Assembly: GCA_022497145.1 (NCBI GenBank)
Contig: MU385871.1
Coordinates: 310,001-374,000, forward strand
Direction: 5' to 3'
DNA from: Rostrohypoxylon terebratum
Lineage: Eukaryota > Ascomycota > Sordariomycetes > Xylariales > Hypoxylaceae
DNA: 64,000 nt
Shown here: positions 13,801 to 24,511 of the stretch, in pieces
How the letters are laid out: every line of letters begins with the position of its first letter
Numbering within the stretch: position 1 is the stretch's first letter
Translations under genes and position numbers: made by a program
Notes under the pieces: generated by a model
The model's database searches: none
The model's input: the letters and a program-made list of their open reading frames with translations, nothing else
Told to the model about the DNA's origin: nothing

Positions 13801-14875
13801 TGCTTCTACTCGCGAGCCAACCTAGTAGCTGAACCTCTTCATCTGCTGAAACAACGGTTGCCATGCTAAAATCACCACAACGCCCCAGTCAGTCGTGACA
13901 CCGGCACCGTGGCTTTCGGAATCTGGTGTAACAGTTTCAGAGGACGATGGAGTTTCCTTGGGGCACTTCCAGGCCAACCAGAAGCTGCTGGTTGTGGAAT
14001 GGCTTACGGGTGCGCAACTGCGGCGAGCCTGGTGCCCGTCATTGTGGTCATCTAGGATTCTGACCGCGCCATGAAGTCGTACGTAATAGGCTCCATGTAC
14101 ACAGAACATTCCTAAGTGTGTATAGGCACACGAAAAATTTTTATTATTAGCGGTTGCTACGGGCCACCATTATCACCTAGCCACGGTCCACTACAGACAT
14201 GAGTACATAGAATGTCAAAAAGGGAGAAATAGGGGTTGCCGATTGGTGATCACTCCCAGAATACGAAAGTACGCTGGCGTATAGTGGAAGTCATTACAAG
14301 CACTAAGTCTATAAAACATCAAAGTACATACGACATCGTAGATATGACATGAGAACCGCTCGCTAGGTTGCTCTAAGCATTCCAGCTTAGGCTTCCGAGA
14401 TTCGTTGTAAGGGGTAGGTAATTGGAGTCCTCTATACTGGAGCTGAATGGGAAGCTCAAGCTGCCAGGATGTATTGCTATGGAATATCATTTCCAAGATT
14501 TTGTTTCCTTCGATGATTTTGATTAGGTAGGTAGGTAGCCCACGTTGCGACGAAATTTATCCTAGAGCCTGAATTTTATATATGGGCTGAATCAACATCG
14601 TCGGCTCGATGTTTGAATGGTTGCGGACTTCTCTGGGTGGATCTTGCGGAGTTGAAATGAGTCGGCGGCGGAGTTGCGGACTTCAGACGTCAGCCACTTG
14701 TCCTGTCCATTATGTCCATAGGAAAAAACGTGGACATCATCAATTCATCAAAATAGATACCTACCTAGCTTCTGTACGGTTCCTTTCATGTATGGACCAT
14801 CTAGCGCCAGCCGACTATCATTGATTCATAGCACATATTATCAGTTTTCCAATTCACTATTCCGCAGCAGGATCT

Positions 14876-16428
14876 ATGGCTCCAGGCGGCTTTTCCTCTC
14901 GACAAAGGAGCTGCAACGCTTGCGTGAAAAGCAAGCGACGTTGCGACAAACAGTCGCCGACCTGCGGAAACTGTGCGAAGAAGAAGTGTCCTTGTTCATA
15001 TGGAGGCAAGTCGGAATTGCAATTCCGCCATGACTCCGCAAGTACTTCTATTGGGATGGAGAGCATAGGCTCCGTTGCAAATCCCTCTTCAGCGTTCAAT
15101 GAAAATAACCCGGCGTTGAATGATGGCGGGTTCTCTGCCGCATTTGGCACAGACATAGATATACCTGATGCGACACTACAAATCGACAGTAGTCTAGAAT
15201 CTTTATTGAATTCGATGGCTGAAAATGCATTTAGTAATACGTACGGGTTGTCTGACATCCTAGGGCGAGACGCGCAGATGGCACCCTCGTCGACGAGCAA
15301 AGCTTTGACGCGGCCAGATTATTCTAGGATATCGCCCGTGTGTGTAAGTTTTCATGATACTCTAGGTCGTCTCTTGCGTTAATGTATATCATCATAGGAA
15401 GATTTTGCTCCTTGGCAACTCGCCGACCCTTCGACTAGAATTTCCCACGCAGTAGGAGTTTTCAAAAACCTTCACGTCACGTTTTCCCGATCTAGGTCAA
15501 CTATATATATGCATAGCCAACTGTATGTAATCAATACGCCCCGTTGGATTTTACAGGCATTCGCCATGTGCTCTCTATACACGAACCAGACGAAAGAGAC
15601 TCGTAGCTTCGTCCTGAAGATCCTTCACGAAAACGTCAACGCTCTCATACACATGGCTAGCGGAGCATCACTCACACCGCAGGAGAAGCTTGCCAGAGTT
15701 CATGCTTTATTAGTATATGAGACAATTCGCATATTTGACGGGGACATTTCGCTCGGCCAGCAAGCCGAGAACGACTTGCCTATCCTGGAAGCCTGGAACG
15801 AGGAGCTGGGCAAGTTAAGGGATAACCTTGATGATGTAGCCGAGCTTGACATGGCCGAGCTTCGTAAAAGACAACCTGAGTCCTGGGAAGTATGTTCGAA
15901 GAAGAAATTATTACATTGTAGAAGGTATCATCACTGACAATCCCTAGCGCTGGTTATTTGCAGAAAGTGTCAGGAGGACCTATATTATGTGTCTCGGTCT
16001 GAAGACCTTTTGGAATATGTTAAAAGGCCGAGACGACAAAGGTAATGACAGCAACCGCTTATTATACACTAAGTACCTACCTACATATTTGCTAATATAC
16101 AAGCGCAACTAGAAAATTCCAGTCAATGGGAATACGTCCATCGATCGACCCTTTCGAAGCATCTATGGGATGCTAAGAACTCTTTCGATTTTTGGAGGGC
16201 GTGGAACGAAAAACCCATGTGGATTATATCTGCCTTTTGTTTTGACGGTTTCTTACAAAATGGGAAAGGTGAAGACATAGACGACTTCGCCTTGCCTTTC
16301 TTAATAATGTGAGTATTCGTCCATCATAACCACCACCCTCACAGTTTCTGACTGCTTCCCCTAGGTCATTTGGCGTAGATGAAGTGAAGACGTTTTGCTA
16401 TGAGACGAGCAAACGACTTATAGAGTAG
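14876..16428 (+). CDS. Zn(II)2Cys6 transcription factor
   Basis: Five exons (14876-15343, 15398-15889, 15948-16041, 16104-16308, 16365-16428) join in frame to 440 residues. The N-terminus (about residues 13-41) holds a complete Zn2Cys6 binuclear cluster: the first half CNACVKSKRRC with basic residues between Cys 2 and Cys 3, then a second CxxC. A Gly-Ser-rich linker follows. The C-terminal half includes RWLFAESVRRTY, seen in the effector regions of many fungal C6 regulators. This class includes pathway-specific activators such as AflR-type proteins that bind CGG- or TCG-containing half-sites. The protein acts in the nucleus. It lies 319 bases upstream of an aldo/keto reductase on the same strand, and the gap contains CCG-N6-CGG and GGAGCGGA repeats, so it may control that gene; this is inference. 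At 440 residues it is short for the class but has no visible break. Confidence 0.85.
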
Positions 16429-16474
16429 GAGGATTCCTCACAGGAAGCTTGACACAACCCCGCAACCCATAAGC

Positions 16475-16530
16475 TCCGCTCCCAGTCCGCACTCGCGGAG
16501 CGGACTTCATATGACAAGGCACGGAGCGGA
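16475..16530. promoter_or_regulatory. Candidate Zn2Cys6 binding sites: three GGAGCGGA copies and CCG-N6-CGG
   Basis: GGAGCGGA occurs at 16497-16504 and 16523-16530, and in reverse at 16475-16482. CCG(16487-16489)-N6-CGG(16496-16498) lies within a longer inverted repeat, AGTCCGC (16484-16490) and GCGGACT (16500-16506). Paired CGG triplets are the usual targets of Zn2Cys6 dimers. The sites lie 218-273 bases upstream of the reductase ATG and just downstream of a Zn2Cys6 gene. Binding is inferred, not shown. Confidence 0.5.
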
Positions 16531-16747
16531 TTTGAATCCTTAATGAGTCCAATAAAATTGTTCACATATAACTTTCATATAAATATCTGAATATGATCTC
16601 TTTCGAGCCGAGATTGTCAAACACAAATTCAAGTCATCAAGCCACCCTATATTTAACCTCGCCGCCGTATATCACGAGTAACCGAATCTCGAGACACCGA
16701 CCAACTGCTACCTATCCTATATCTAAATCAGCACTCCACCATTAACC

Positions 16748-18085
16748 ATGTCGCCCGTCCCAACTCGCCAGCTAGGCAAGAATGGCCCTCTGGTCCCCCG
16801 AATCGGCCTCGGCACGATGGGCCTCGCTATGAGCTACGGAAAACCCCTACCGGATGAGCAGCGCCTCGAGCTCCTCGACCACGCCCACAAGATCGGCGAG
16901 ACGTTCTGGGATACCAGCGACTTCTACGTAAGCCACCTTTAGCCCGCAGCCATACCTAGATAGTCGTCATCAAAGCTAACACACATTCGACCCTGTTATC
17001 TAGAGCGACTCAGAAGACATCATAGCCAAATGGTTCGCCAAGACCGGCAAGCGTTCCGACATCTTCCTCGCGACCAAATTCGGCGCCCTCGTGCTCGAAG
17101 GCGGCCGCTTCGGCTTCCGCGGCGACGCGGCCTACGTCAGCGAGGCCTGCGAGAAGAGCCTGAAGCGCCTAGGCGTGGACTACATCGACCTATACTACCC
17201 GCACCGCCTCGACGGCAGCACGCCCGTCGAGCTGATCATGGCCGAGCTGGTCAAGCTGAAGGAGTACGTACCTCCCCCAAAACGGCATCCATCCATCCAT
17301 CCATCCATCCATCGCTAACGTTCGCTCGTCCCGATAGACAAGGCAAGATCCGGCACATCGGCCTAAGCGAAGTCTCCGCGACGACCCTACGCCGCGCTCA
17401 CGCCGTGCACCCCGTGGCCGCCGTGCAAGTAGAATACAGCCCCTTCACGACGGAGATCGAGTCCGCTTCCACGTCCCTCCTGACCACGTGCCGCAACCTC
17501 GGTGTCGCAATCGTCGCCTACAGCCCTCTCTCGCGCGGCCTGCTCTCCGGCCAGCTCCGCACCGCGGCCGACTTCGGCCCCGACGACGTGCGCGCCCACT
17601 ACCCGCGCTTCTCCGCGGACAACTTCCCCAAGAACCTAGCCCTCGTCGACGCGCTTCAGCGCGTCGCCGACGCCAGGGGCTGCACCGCGGCGCAGCTGAC
17701 GCTGGCTTGGCTGTTGGCGCAGGGCGACGACATCTTCCCGATTCCTGGGTGAGTGAAAACCGCCAAATCCATCTCGTTATTTCCTTCTTTCTATTATGGC
17801 CCGGATATACATGAACTTGCAATGCGTTTACTGATGGACGGGTTTGACAATAGGACCACGAGACTCGTGACTCTAGAAGAGAACGTCGCGGCGGCGTCCA
17901 TCTCGCTGACCGCCGAAGAGACGGCGCATATCAGGTCGCTCGTCGATGCGGCGTCGTGCCACGGTACCCGGTATCCTCCTGCTCATGCCCTTGGCTTGTT
18001 CGCCGACACGCCGACACTGGATGAGTATAAGCCGGACTCTACCCGGGAGGCTATTGTTGGGGCTGTATATGAGCGTGCACATTAA
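16748..18085 (+). CDS. Aldo/keto reductase, NADPH-dependent
   Basis: Four exons (16748-16927, 17004-17263, 17338-17748, 17854-18085) join to 360 residues. The protein is a single TIM-barrel aldo/keto reductase. All four catalytic residues are visible: Asp55 and Tyr60 in WDTSDFY, Lys85 in LATKFG and His127 in YYPHRLDG. The start (RQLGKNGPLVPRIGLGTMGL) and the late TTRLVTLEEN segment, where the cofactor's 2'-phosphate is held in this family, are typical of the YakC/pyridoxal-reductase-like (AKR13-type) group. It should reduce an aldehyde or ketone with NADPH in the cytosol; the substrate cannot be told from sequence. Intron 2 contains an (ATCC)n microsatellite at about 17287-17312. GC content in the coding exons is clearly higher than in the preceding regulator. 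The upstream neighbour is a Zn2Cys6 regulator, so a small regulated unit is possible. Confidence 0.92.
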
Positions 18086-18467
18086 GATGTCCTTACCGGT
18101 GTGAACTTGATATACCATCGGATTCAAGGTTTCTAATAATACTGCTGGCTTTATGATAAATTTGTTTTGATAGAAAACGGTTCAAAAGTCTTCGTTGCGA
18201 ATATATTGAGCGTAACTTCGTTACTTACACGGTGGTTTTGTATTAGTGAATTCGGATCATCGAAATATAGATGTAGTAATTGATCCCCTGTAAAGGAGAT
18301 GGCTGTCAAGCAATTCATCCTCGCATCTTGGCTCTCCCCTATTCACATCCATAGCACCAGGCGCTTAATGAAATATCATTTTTAACTCCAACGCCCAATT
18401 CCTTGCCTATCATATCTTCTCATAATATGAACTACATTAGCATAGAAGAATAGTATTGAAATCCTCG
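18086..18467. other. Intergenic between convergent genes
   Basis: The gap lies between the 3' ends of the reductase (plus) and the DUF3712-like gene (minus). I see only AT-rich sequence and no open frame of note. It probably holds both 3' untranslated regions. Confidence 0.7.
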
Positions 18468-19664
18468 CTAACCCGTGCATCCGAGGGAGAAACCGATATC
18501 ATTCTTAACCGCCTGACCTATGGGAATATCCACGCTGACATTGCTGGCAGCCAATGATTTGGCGAAATATGGTATGGGTTGACCAAGATCTGTCACGTTC
18601 TTTCCAGATAGCTCGAACGTAAGGGTGCCGTTGCGCTCACACGTGGGATGTTTTGTTAACGCGTTGAGGATGACGGTGTTGTTGATATCAGCCCAGATGA
18701 AGAAGTCGTTCGTCCCCGGGTGTAACACCAGGTTTAATATGTACGATGTCCCAGCCTCATTTCCGTTCAAGTAGGTGTTGAAGGTAGTATTTCCCTAAGC
18801 CATACATATTAATCCCTACTTCCAATCTGTGTGTAGGACCTAGGTACTTAATCGTTGTATAATTGACAAGTTAGGGACACCGAAAAAAGGGAAACCTACT
18901 ACGTCTAGTGTTAACGACGATGGATTTGGAATATGGGCGGTGGCGTTGAAGTTATCAAACAGCGCAAGGCTCACATGTGGATTCGTGACGCTGAGGCCTT
19001 TAAACCCATTCAACCCTTGGAGCGGGACGGTTTTGCTGAAGATTACTCCGTAAGCACGAGAAATTCCACGAACGTGGATATTTGTGTTCCCTTCAACTAG
19101 CACATTGACAGACTCGTGCTGAATTAGGTGCTCGCTGAACGTCGTAAACGCGTCCTGGTCTAGAATAGAGATATCTTGGCTGATATTAACGGTCTGGTGG
19201 GCGTCCGATGTCATCTCTGGAAAGTTGATCTTAGCGAATGCGAGAGGAGGGTCTGCCAGATACATAGTGGCTTCGAAGCCATCAACTGTGGCGTGGGTTG
19301 AGCCGTCGGTAGTGATAGTCGAGTTGATAGCCATGTTTAGAGAATTAGTCTGGGCGTTCGTGACACTGATGCTATCGATGGTCAAGGTGGCCTCGTCGAG
19401 TTTCTGTTGGGCCATCCTGGGAACTGCCACGAGTATTCTGACAACATATTAGGCCATCTTTCTAGCAAGTAGAGCTCGGCTGGTGTATGGTGTATGGTAC
19501 CAGGTAGGTACTTACACGCAAGGCAAAACAACAACTGTTGCAATGATGAGAAACAATAGCACATATAGCCACCAAAATTTCATGCAGTGACCCTTTGAGC
19601 TCCTGCTGATTTTGCCGTTCGGCCCATCTCTGAGAGCGCCTCTCCCAACAGTTGTCTCCGCCAT
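18468..19664 (-). CDS. DUF3712-like single-pass membrane protein
   Basis: Three exons (19664-19516, 19437-18900, 18794-18468) join to 337 residues. A short basic N-terminus is followed by one hydrophobic span at about residues 31-51 (beginning FWWLYVLLFLIIATVVVLPC), then a long beta-rich region with many N-x-S/T glycosylation sites. That pattern fits a signal-anchor protein facing the secretory lumen or cell surface. The body, with phrases such as SVTNPHVSLALFDNF and, after the splice, GNTTFNTYLNGNEAG, matches the general form of the fungal DUF3712 family, which resembles LEA-like/Vps-type beta repeats. No enzyme motif is visible and the function is unknown. The last intron could use more than one donor; GTAGGT was chosen because it keeps phase 0 and the family-like LDV-GNTTF junction. 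Confidence 0.78.
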
Positions 19665-20934
19665 ATTTCTAGCTTCCCGTTTTTGCGTCGGATCTAAAAC
19701 CGCACCCTTCTCATATATGAGTTGGAAGTAGATCGAAGATCAGAGATTCATGGTTGAAAATGGAGAAAGGGGAATGGTATTTGGTGGAAGTTAGCAATAG
19801 TTTCAGTGAGTCTATCACATGTTTCGAAGGGAGACAGCGTCTCGCATGAGCGTACGAGCAACATTGAACCCGCCATTGCAAATACATGATCTCGGAAGGT
19901 CATACCTAGTATGTGTGAGGGTAGTATTCTCCAAGCTTCTTTCCATCATGCTTACCTAGCTTTACGATAGTCATTTTCAAGAACGTCACTGCCGTAGACG
20001 TCGACCTGTGAGAGCCAATATCACAGCATCATAGCATCACAGCTTCCCCCACGAAAAGGGGCTTGCTAACTCGGCGAAATTGACTAGACCAAGTTACACG
20101 ATTTACCAGCTTTTCTTGGCAGTACCACCACGTAGTCGCATTACACGACAGCACGCCTGCCAATGAGAAGATGGGAAGAAAAGGAGATCTTCCTTTATCG
20201 AGGCAACACAAACTTAGGACCTTAGGTACCTATCCCAGAGATCGGACCGTCCAATCTCACCTGGCATAGATCCAACACCTAGGCAAGTGAAGACGAGATG
20301 CTGATTGAAGTCAACCTGCCTCCCTACCTACATGACGATCCTTGTATGTTGGGTCCTCCGCAATGAAACGTGGAAATCAGGAGAAAACCTGGGGATCTCC
20401 TGTCCAACGGTCCAAAGGAGCTGCGCTGACTTGGCCGATCTGAGAATTCTTCAAGAAAAAACAAAGGTAGAAAAAGAAAAGAAACCTTGAGCTCGGGGAT
20501 AAGAGAATTTTATGCAGATATAGCCTAGGGGATATGGTCTCGGTTGCCTGCAGATAGTCCGAGGTCCATGCCCAGTATCTGACACATTTTACGGCAGCCA
20601 CCTCAAGCCACAAATTTCCAAGATTTTCGAGTATTCGATTCGAGACTGAGATGGATCCATAAGGGAAATAAACGCCGTTGAGATACCATTTCAATGTGAG
20701 AATCTTCTTCTGCGAGACAGGGCAGATTGCCATATAGATTGTTACCTATACGATGCCCGTCACTTTAACCTCAATAATGATTCACGTGCGATATGCCTAA
20801 CACATAGGCAGAGGCCAACGTTGAAATAAAATACCCAATTTAGATCGTAATTTCGCAGTTCTAGTTATATCCAACGCTAGATCGTACACACAAAATCTCC
20901 ACCCTATGTATCTTATATAGGCGATCATCGTAAC
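19665..20934. other. Intergenic, no supported gene
   Basis: This lies between the start of the DUF3712-like gene and the 3' end of the flavocytochrome b2-like gene, both on the minus strand. Short frames, the longest 118 codons on the minus strand at 20377-20733, show no domain or splice logic. It should include the promoter of the DUF3712-like gene. Confidence 0.6.
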
Positions 20935-22607
20935 TCATAGCTTAGATTTGACCTTATCCCACAGGCCAAACGTCTCCAACCCGGCACCTCCGTCGAATAT
21001 ATCTCTTTCCACCTTGCTAGAATTGATCTAGAAAGATCATGTCAGCTCTCGTATAGTAGATAAAGGTAGGTAGTACTCACATGTCTCGGTCCCAGTTCGC
21101 TTACGTTCTGCACGCCCAGCAGCCTCATACACGTCTCAATTTCCGCCTTCAGGACTGTTCGTTGTGTCAGCAAGCCGCACTTCACGACCAATCAACATAG
21201 CAACGGGTTCAACTTACTCTCAAATGTCCTCTCCACGCCCTCCTGCCCACCGGCGCCAAGGCCAAACAGCGCCGCCCGTCCAATACCGACAGCCCTCGCC
21301 CCCAAAGCCAACGCCTTCACCACATCCGTGCCCCTCTTGATACCTCCGTCGATCCAGACCTCGATTTTCTCAAACACCTGGGGACAGTACTTCCTAATCT
21401 CAAGCAACGTGTGCACGGGCGGCGGCGCCGTATCCAACGCCCTACCACCATGATTCGACAAGATGATAGCCTTGACCTGGGGCGCGTACCTGCTCGCCAA
21501 GAAAGCATCCTCATGCGTCTGCAGCCCCTTCAGCACAATCGGCAGATCGGTGTGCTTCGCCAACCACGGCAACGTAACCTTCCACGTAAGATCCGCCGCC
21601 GTGCCAAAGAACAACTGCTGTCCAACACCCCCGCCTCCAGGCCTGCTCGGTTCGTCCGCGGTCTTCACGCCGGAAGCGACTTTGGTAACATTTTTGAAGT
21701 TCTGCTTCTCGTCTAGTTCCCTCTTCCCGGGGGCGGGCGCGTCGAGCGTGAGCACGATGAACTTGAACTTGTCGGACATCTTGTTGATGCGCGCGAGCAT
21801 GGCCTCGCTCTTGGCGCGGTCGTTCTGCACGTACAGCTGCCAGCCGAAGACCTGGCCGGGCTTCGCGTCCGCGACGACCTGCTCGGGCGTCATGCTCGCG
21901 TTGTTCGAGATCACCTGCGCGGCGCCGAATTTCCCGCACGCGCGCGCGATCCCGGCTTCGCCGTCTGGGTGTCCGAGGCGTGCCATCGCCGCGGGCGCCA
22001 CGAAGACCGGGACGTCGACCTTGTGCCCGAGTATCGTGGTGGAGGTGTCGCACTTCGTGCAGTCGATGAAGACCCGCGGCCGCAGTAGGATGTCCCTGTA
22101 CACGGTGTTGTTGAATGACTTGGAGAATTGGTCGTCGCTTGCTGAGTAGTAGTATGCCCACGCCTTCTCGGGCATACGTTTCGTGGCGACCGCCTCGATC
22201 TCGTCTAGGTTGAGCAAGCTCTCCATTGGTGGCAAGCCTTCCTCCTCCTTCTCTTCCTTGGCTACGGGCTTGCTAGTTTGAGCTATGGTCTGAGGATCGA
22301 TGCGGCCTAGCTTAGCCTCGGGCTTAAGGGTCTCCTCTAAGATCCCTGGAGGGTGTATGGGGTCGTATTCCTCTGTTGCGTCGCGGCCGGCGAGCTGTAG
22401 GATGATCTTGGAGCCTCCCGGGTGTTCGGGGAGGAACTCGGTCACGTCATAGACATTGCCGTATAACACGACCCAGCAACTTTCGCGTGTCGTGTGCTTC
22501 TCAACTGGAATGATCGTGCAGTGTTAGCACACCTGTGGAAATCAATTGATAGGACCTCGGAACTCTCTTATCTTACCTTCTGCAGCGCTAATGAGCTTTT
22601 CCGACAT
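20935..22607 (-). CDS. Flavocytochrome b2-like L-2-hydroxyacid (lactate) dehydrogenase with C-terminal SKL
   Basis: Four exons (22607-22577, 22504-21218, 21154-21081, 21027-20935) join to 494 residues. Residues 1-85 form a cytochrome b5 domain with both haem ligands, His38 in EHPGG and His61 in DPIHPPG. Residues about 110-480 form the FMN alpha-hydroxyacid dehydrogenase barrel with expected active-site residues: Tyr129 in YYYSASDD, Tyr235 in WQLYVQ, Asp265 in TLDAPAPGKRE, Lys336 in VLKG and catalytic base His362 in SNHGGRALD. The family oxidises L-lactate or related acids and, in yeast CYB2, passes electrons through haem to cytochrome c in the mitochondrial intermembrane space. Here the protein begins MSEKLISAAEVEKH, with no mitochondrial leader, and ends VKSKL, a canonical PTS1, so a peroxisomal location is likely. 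The substrate could be lactate, glycolate or another 2-hydroxyacid. The short first exon was chosen because it supplies the missing start of the b5 domain. Confidence 0.93.
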
Positions 22608-23314
22608 TTTTTCATAACATTTCAGGCGTCTTCAACCACCAAACATATGTTCTAATCTGTCTCGTTCCACAAGAAAAAAAAGTTGAAAGTTCACGAATTG
22701 ACAGAGCTCAACAAGCTCTCGGTTGTATTTAACCCGCTACAAGCCGGAGCTCAATCGGCGTTTCCAACTGTCTCAACTTAGTAACTCCCCGCGGTTTACT
22801 AGTCCAGCTCCCACGGGCAGCCACGGGTATCAATCCCGCTATTAGCTATTAGATAATTCCTATTGGTCAGCTTGCCGAAGCTTGGAGAGCTTGGGGTCCG
22901 CTCTCATTGGTGGAAAGATAAGGGAGCTCCTCCTGTGGGTTTACAGAGGGTCTTACATACACCTAGGTGTGCAACTTAAGCTAATCCCAAAGCACTAATC
23001 AGGATAATTCCGGCGATTTTATCGGGTTTCCACCATCAACCATAGAAGAAACATCACAGGTTAAGACCATTTTAATGTCCAGATTGAATTGCCAGTAATA
23101 ATTATCATTTCGAGTACAGCAGTATCTCCAATACAATGTATCCACACTCGATGTGTCAGCCTCAAATCATCCTAATTCGGCATGGGAATGCATAACCAGA
23201 GCCAGACAAAGAAACAGAAAACGGAAAACAGATTGCGAAATCTCCACTTCCACCACAAAGAAAAGAATCCCCTCCAATACCATCTCCGTGAATGATGTCC
23301 GTCATTAGGGTGTA
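22608..23314. promoter_or_regulatory. Upstream region of the flavocytochrome gene, with two CCAAT boxes
   Basis: ATTGG (CCAAT on the gene strand) occurs at 22862-22866 and near 22905, about 255-300 bases upstream of the start at 22607. CCAAT is the target of the fungal HAP/CBC complex, which commonly controls haem and iron proteins; control here is inferred. The left part (about 23000-23314) holds the 3' side of the next gene and no supported frame. Confidence 0.45.
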
Positions 23315-24511
23315 CTACTCAGCGAGTTTCCAGCTTCCCATTTCCCATTTCCCACTTCCCGCTTGCACATTCTCTTCTTGCTCATCGGTAGGTTGCTCGT
23401 GGTAACGACCACCCAAATCTTCAGTAGGAACGGTCGAAGTACTTGGGGCAATGGCAGCGGGCAGAACGGTTTGAGCTGTAGGAATGGTACAGGCAGCTGA
23501 GTGATTGTTCTGACGCATTGCCGTGGCGATAGGCTGGTGGTGGTTGGTTTGCTGGTGACTATGATAATGACTAGAACCACGGGCCGGAGGGTGTAGGTAT
23601 GGATTATCTGCCGACGCTTGGTGGTTCTGCTGCTGAGCCAGAGAGGAATTTAGAGAACACTCTGCACCGATTGGAGAAGGCTGGCAGTGTGCGAGACGAG
23701 ATGTCATGGCTCTAGGCAGTTGGAGAATGGCTATCGGTTGACACGGGGGGTTAAGTGCCAGTTGACGTTGAGAGTAAGGCACCGGTTGGCGTGGATAGTC
23801 AAATGCCAGTTCAGGCTGCTGGTAAGTGGCATAGACGGGAGGGGGCCCGTTTGGACCAGACGGCTGAAGAGGCCCGTGGATTCGAAATTGGTCAGGTCGT
23901 TTCCATTCGGGAGGGCGAATCGCCGTGCGTGCAAAGTTTCCATGAGACCTGACGAATTCCTCCATACTCTCGCGAGGGTCGCAAGGAGGATGCCCAGGTG
24001 GCGTGTATGCCTGGCGATATTGAATCTCCGCCAGCTTAAGCGAGACTGCCTGAGAAAAAAAGTTGTCACTCGTCGTAGCCTCGCTGGCCTGGGTTTCAGA
24101 ACGCATGGAGTTCTGACTACCACCTCTTAGGTGGTCTTGAGGGTCCCATGATGTTGCTGGATATCGCTGGGTGATGTTAGTATTGACATCAATGTTGTAG
24201 ATGGATGGTTAATGGTAAAGTGGTAAAGCTTTTTTTAAAAAAAAACTCACAGAAGTATTTCCATTAGACCCTAGGGTGGCAATCCACTGACGACACCTCT
24301 CATCTCTCTCCTTCCGATGGTTTCTTGATTTCACAGTTCCATCGTCATTACCGTCGCTGTCGGTGTCATATCCATCCTCTCCTGCGCCTTCCTGATGTAT
24401 AACCAGATCCGACGAAGCCCTCTAGGCACCGTCGTGATTGCCCTGGCCAACAGTCTCTCTTGTCCCCTGATTGCCGGACTGAGTCGACGAGACTTCCTTG
24501 TTTGGGACCAT
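23315..24511 (-). pseudogene. Unknown Q/P/H-rich protein gene interrupted by an in-frame TAG
   Basis: Two exons are visible on the minus strand, 24511-24251 and 24166-23315. They are joined by an 84-base intron (GTGAGT donor, CACCCAG acceptor) that preserves phase 0. The last exon is 284 codons, rich in Pro, Gln, His and Ser, with no recognised domain. Exon 1 reads MVPNKEVSSTQSGNQG and onward for 29 codons, hits TAG at 24424-24422, then stays open for 57 codons with an acidic-to-basic pattern (EGAGEDGYDTDSDGNDD, then KSRNHRKERDERCRQW) up to the splice. No ATG lies between the stop and the splice. The gene may therefore be nonsense-mutated, be read through, contain a sequencing error, or begin in an upstream exon that splices onto the CCTAG acceptor at 24422. 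An upstream ATG at about 24648 gives a short frame but no clear donor. The function is unknown. Confidence 0.5.

Larger units (their letters stand above)
3262..14875. other. 11.6-kb stretch with no supported gene
   Basis: I found no domain-bearing or spliceable frame here. Open frames are under about 130 codons, mostly overlap in several frames, and have simple composition. The sequence is rich in short palindromes built on CCTAGG and GGTACC, and in TAGTA/TACAT words. Microsatellites include (TATG)n at about 6302-6330 and (CATC)n at about 7740-7765. It lies between a bHLH gene transcribed leftward and a Zn2Cys6 gene transcribed rightward, so it may hold long 5' leaders and regulatory DNA for both, or non-coding transcripts. 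Confidence 0.6.

Noticed and set aside
13822..14496. Two minus-strand frames of about 95 codons with some protein-like stretches
   Set aside because: There is no domain, no credible splice between them, and no support beyond composition.
17030..17814. Long Arg/Pro-rich open frames over the aldo/keto reductase
   Set aside because: They are other-frame shadows of GC-rich reductase exons. The reductase frame has all catalytic motifs and clean splicing.
21463..22161. 228-codon plus-strand frame and 216-codon second minus-strand frame over the flavocytochrome gene
   Set aside because: Both are shadows of the real frame, which carries complete b5 and FMN motifs.
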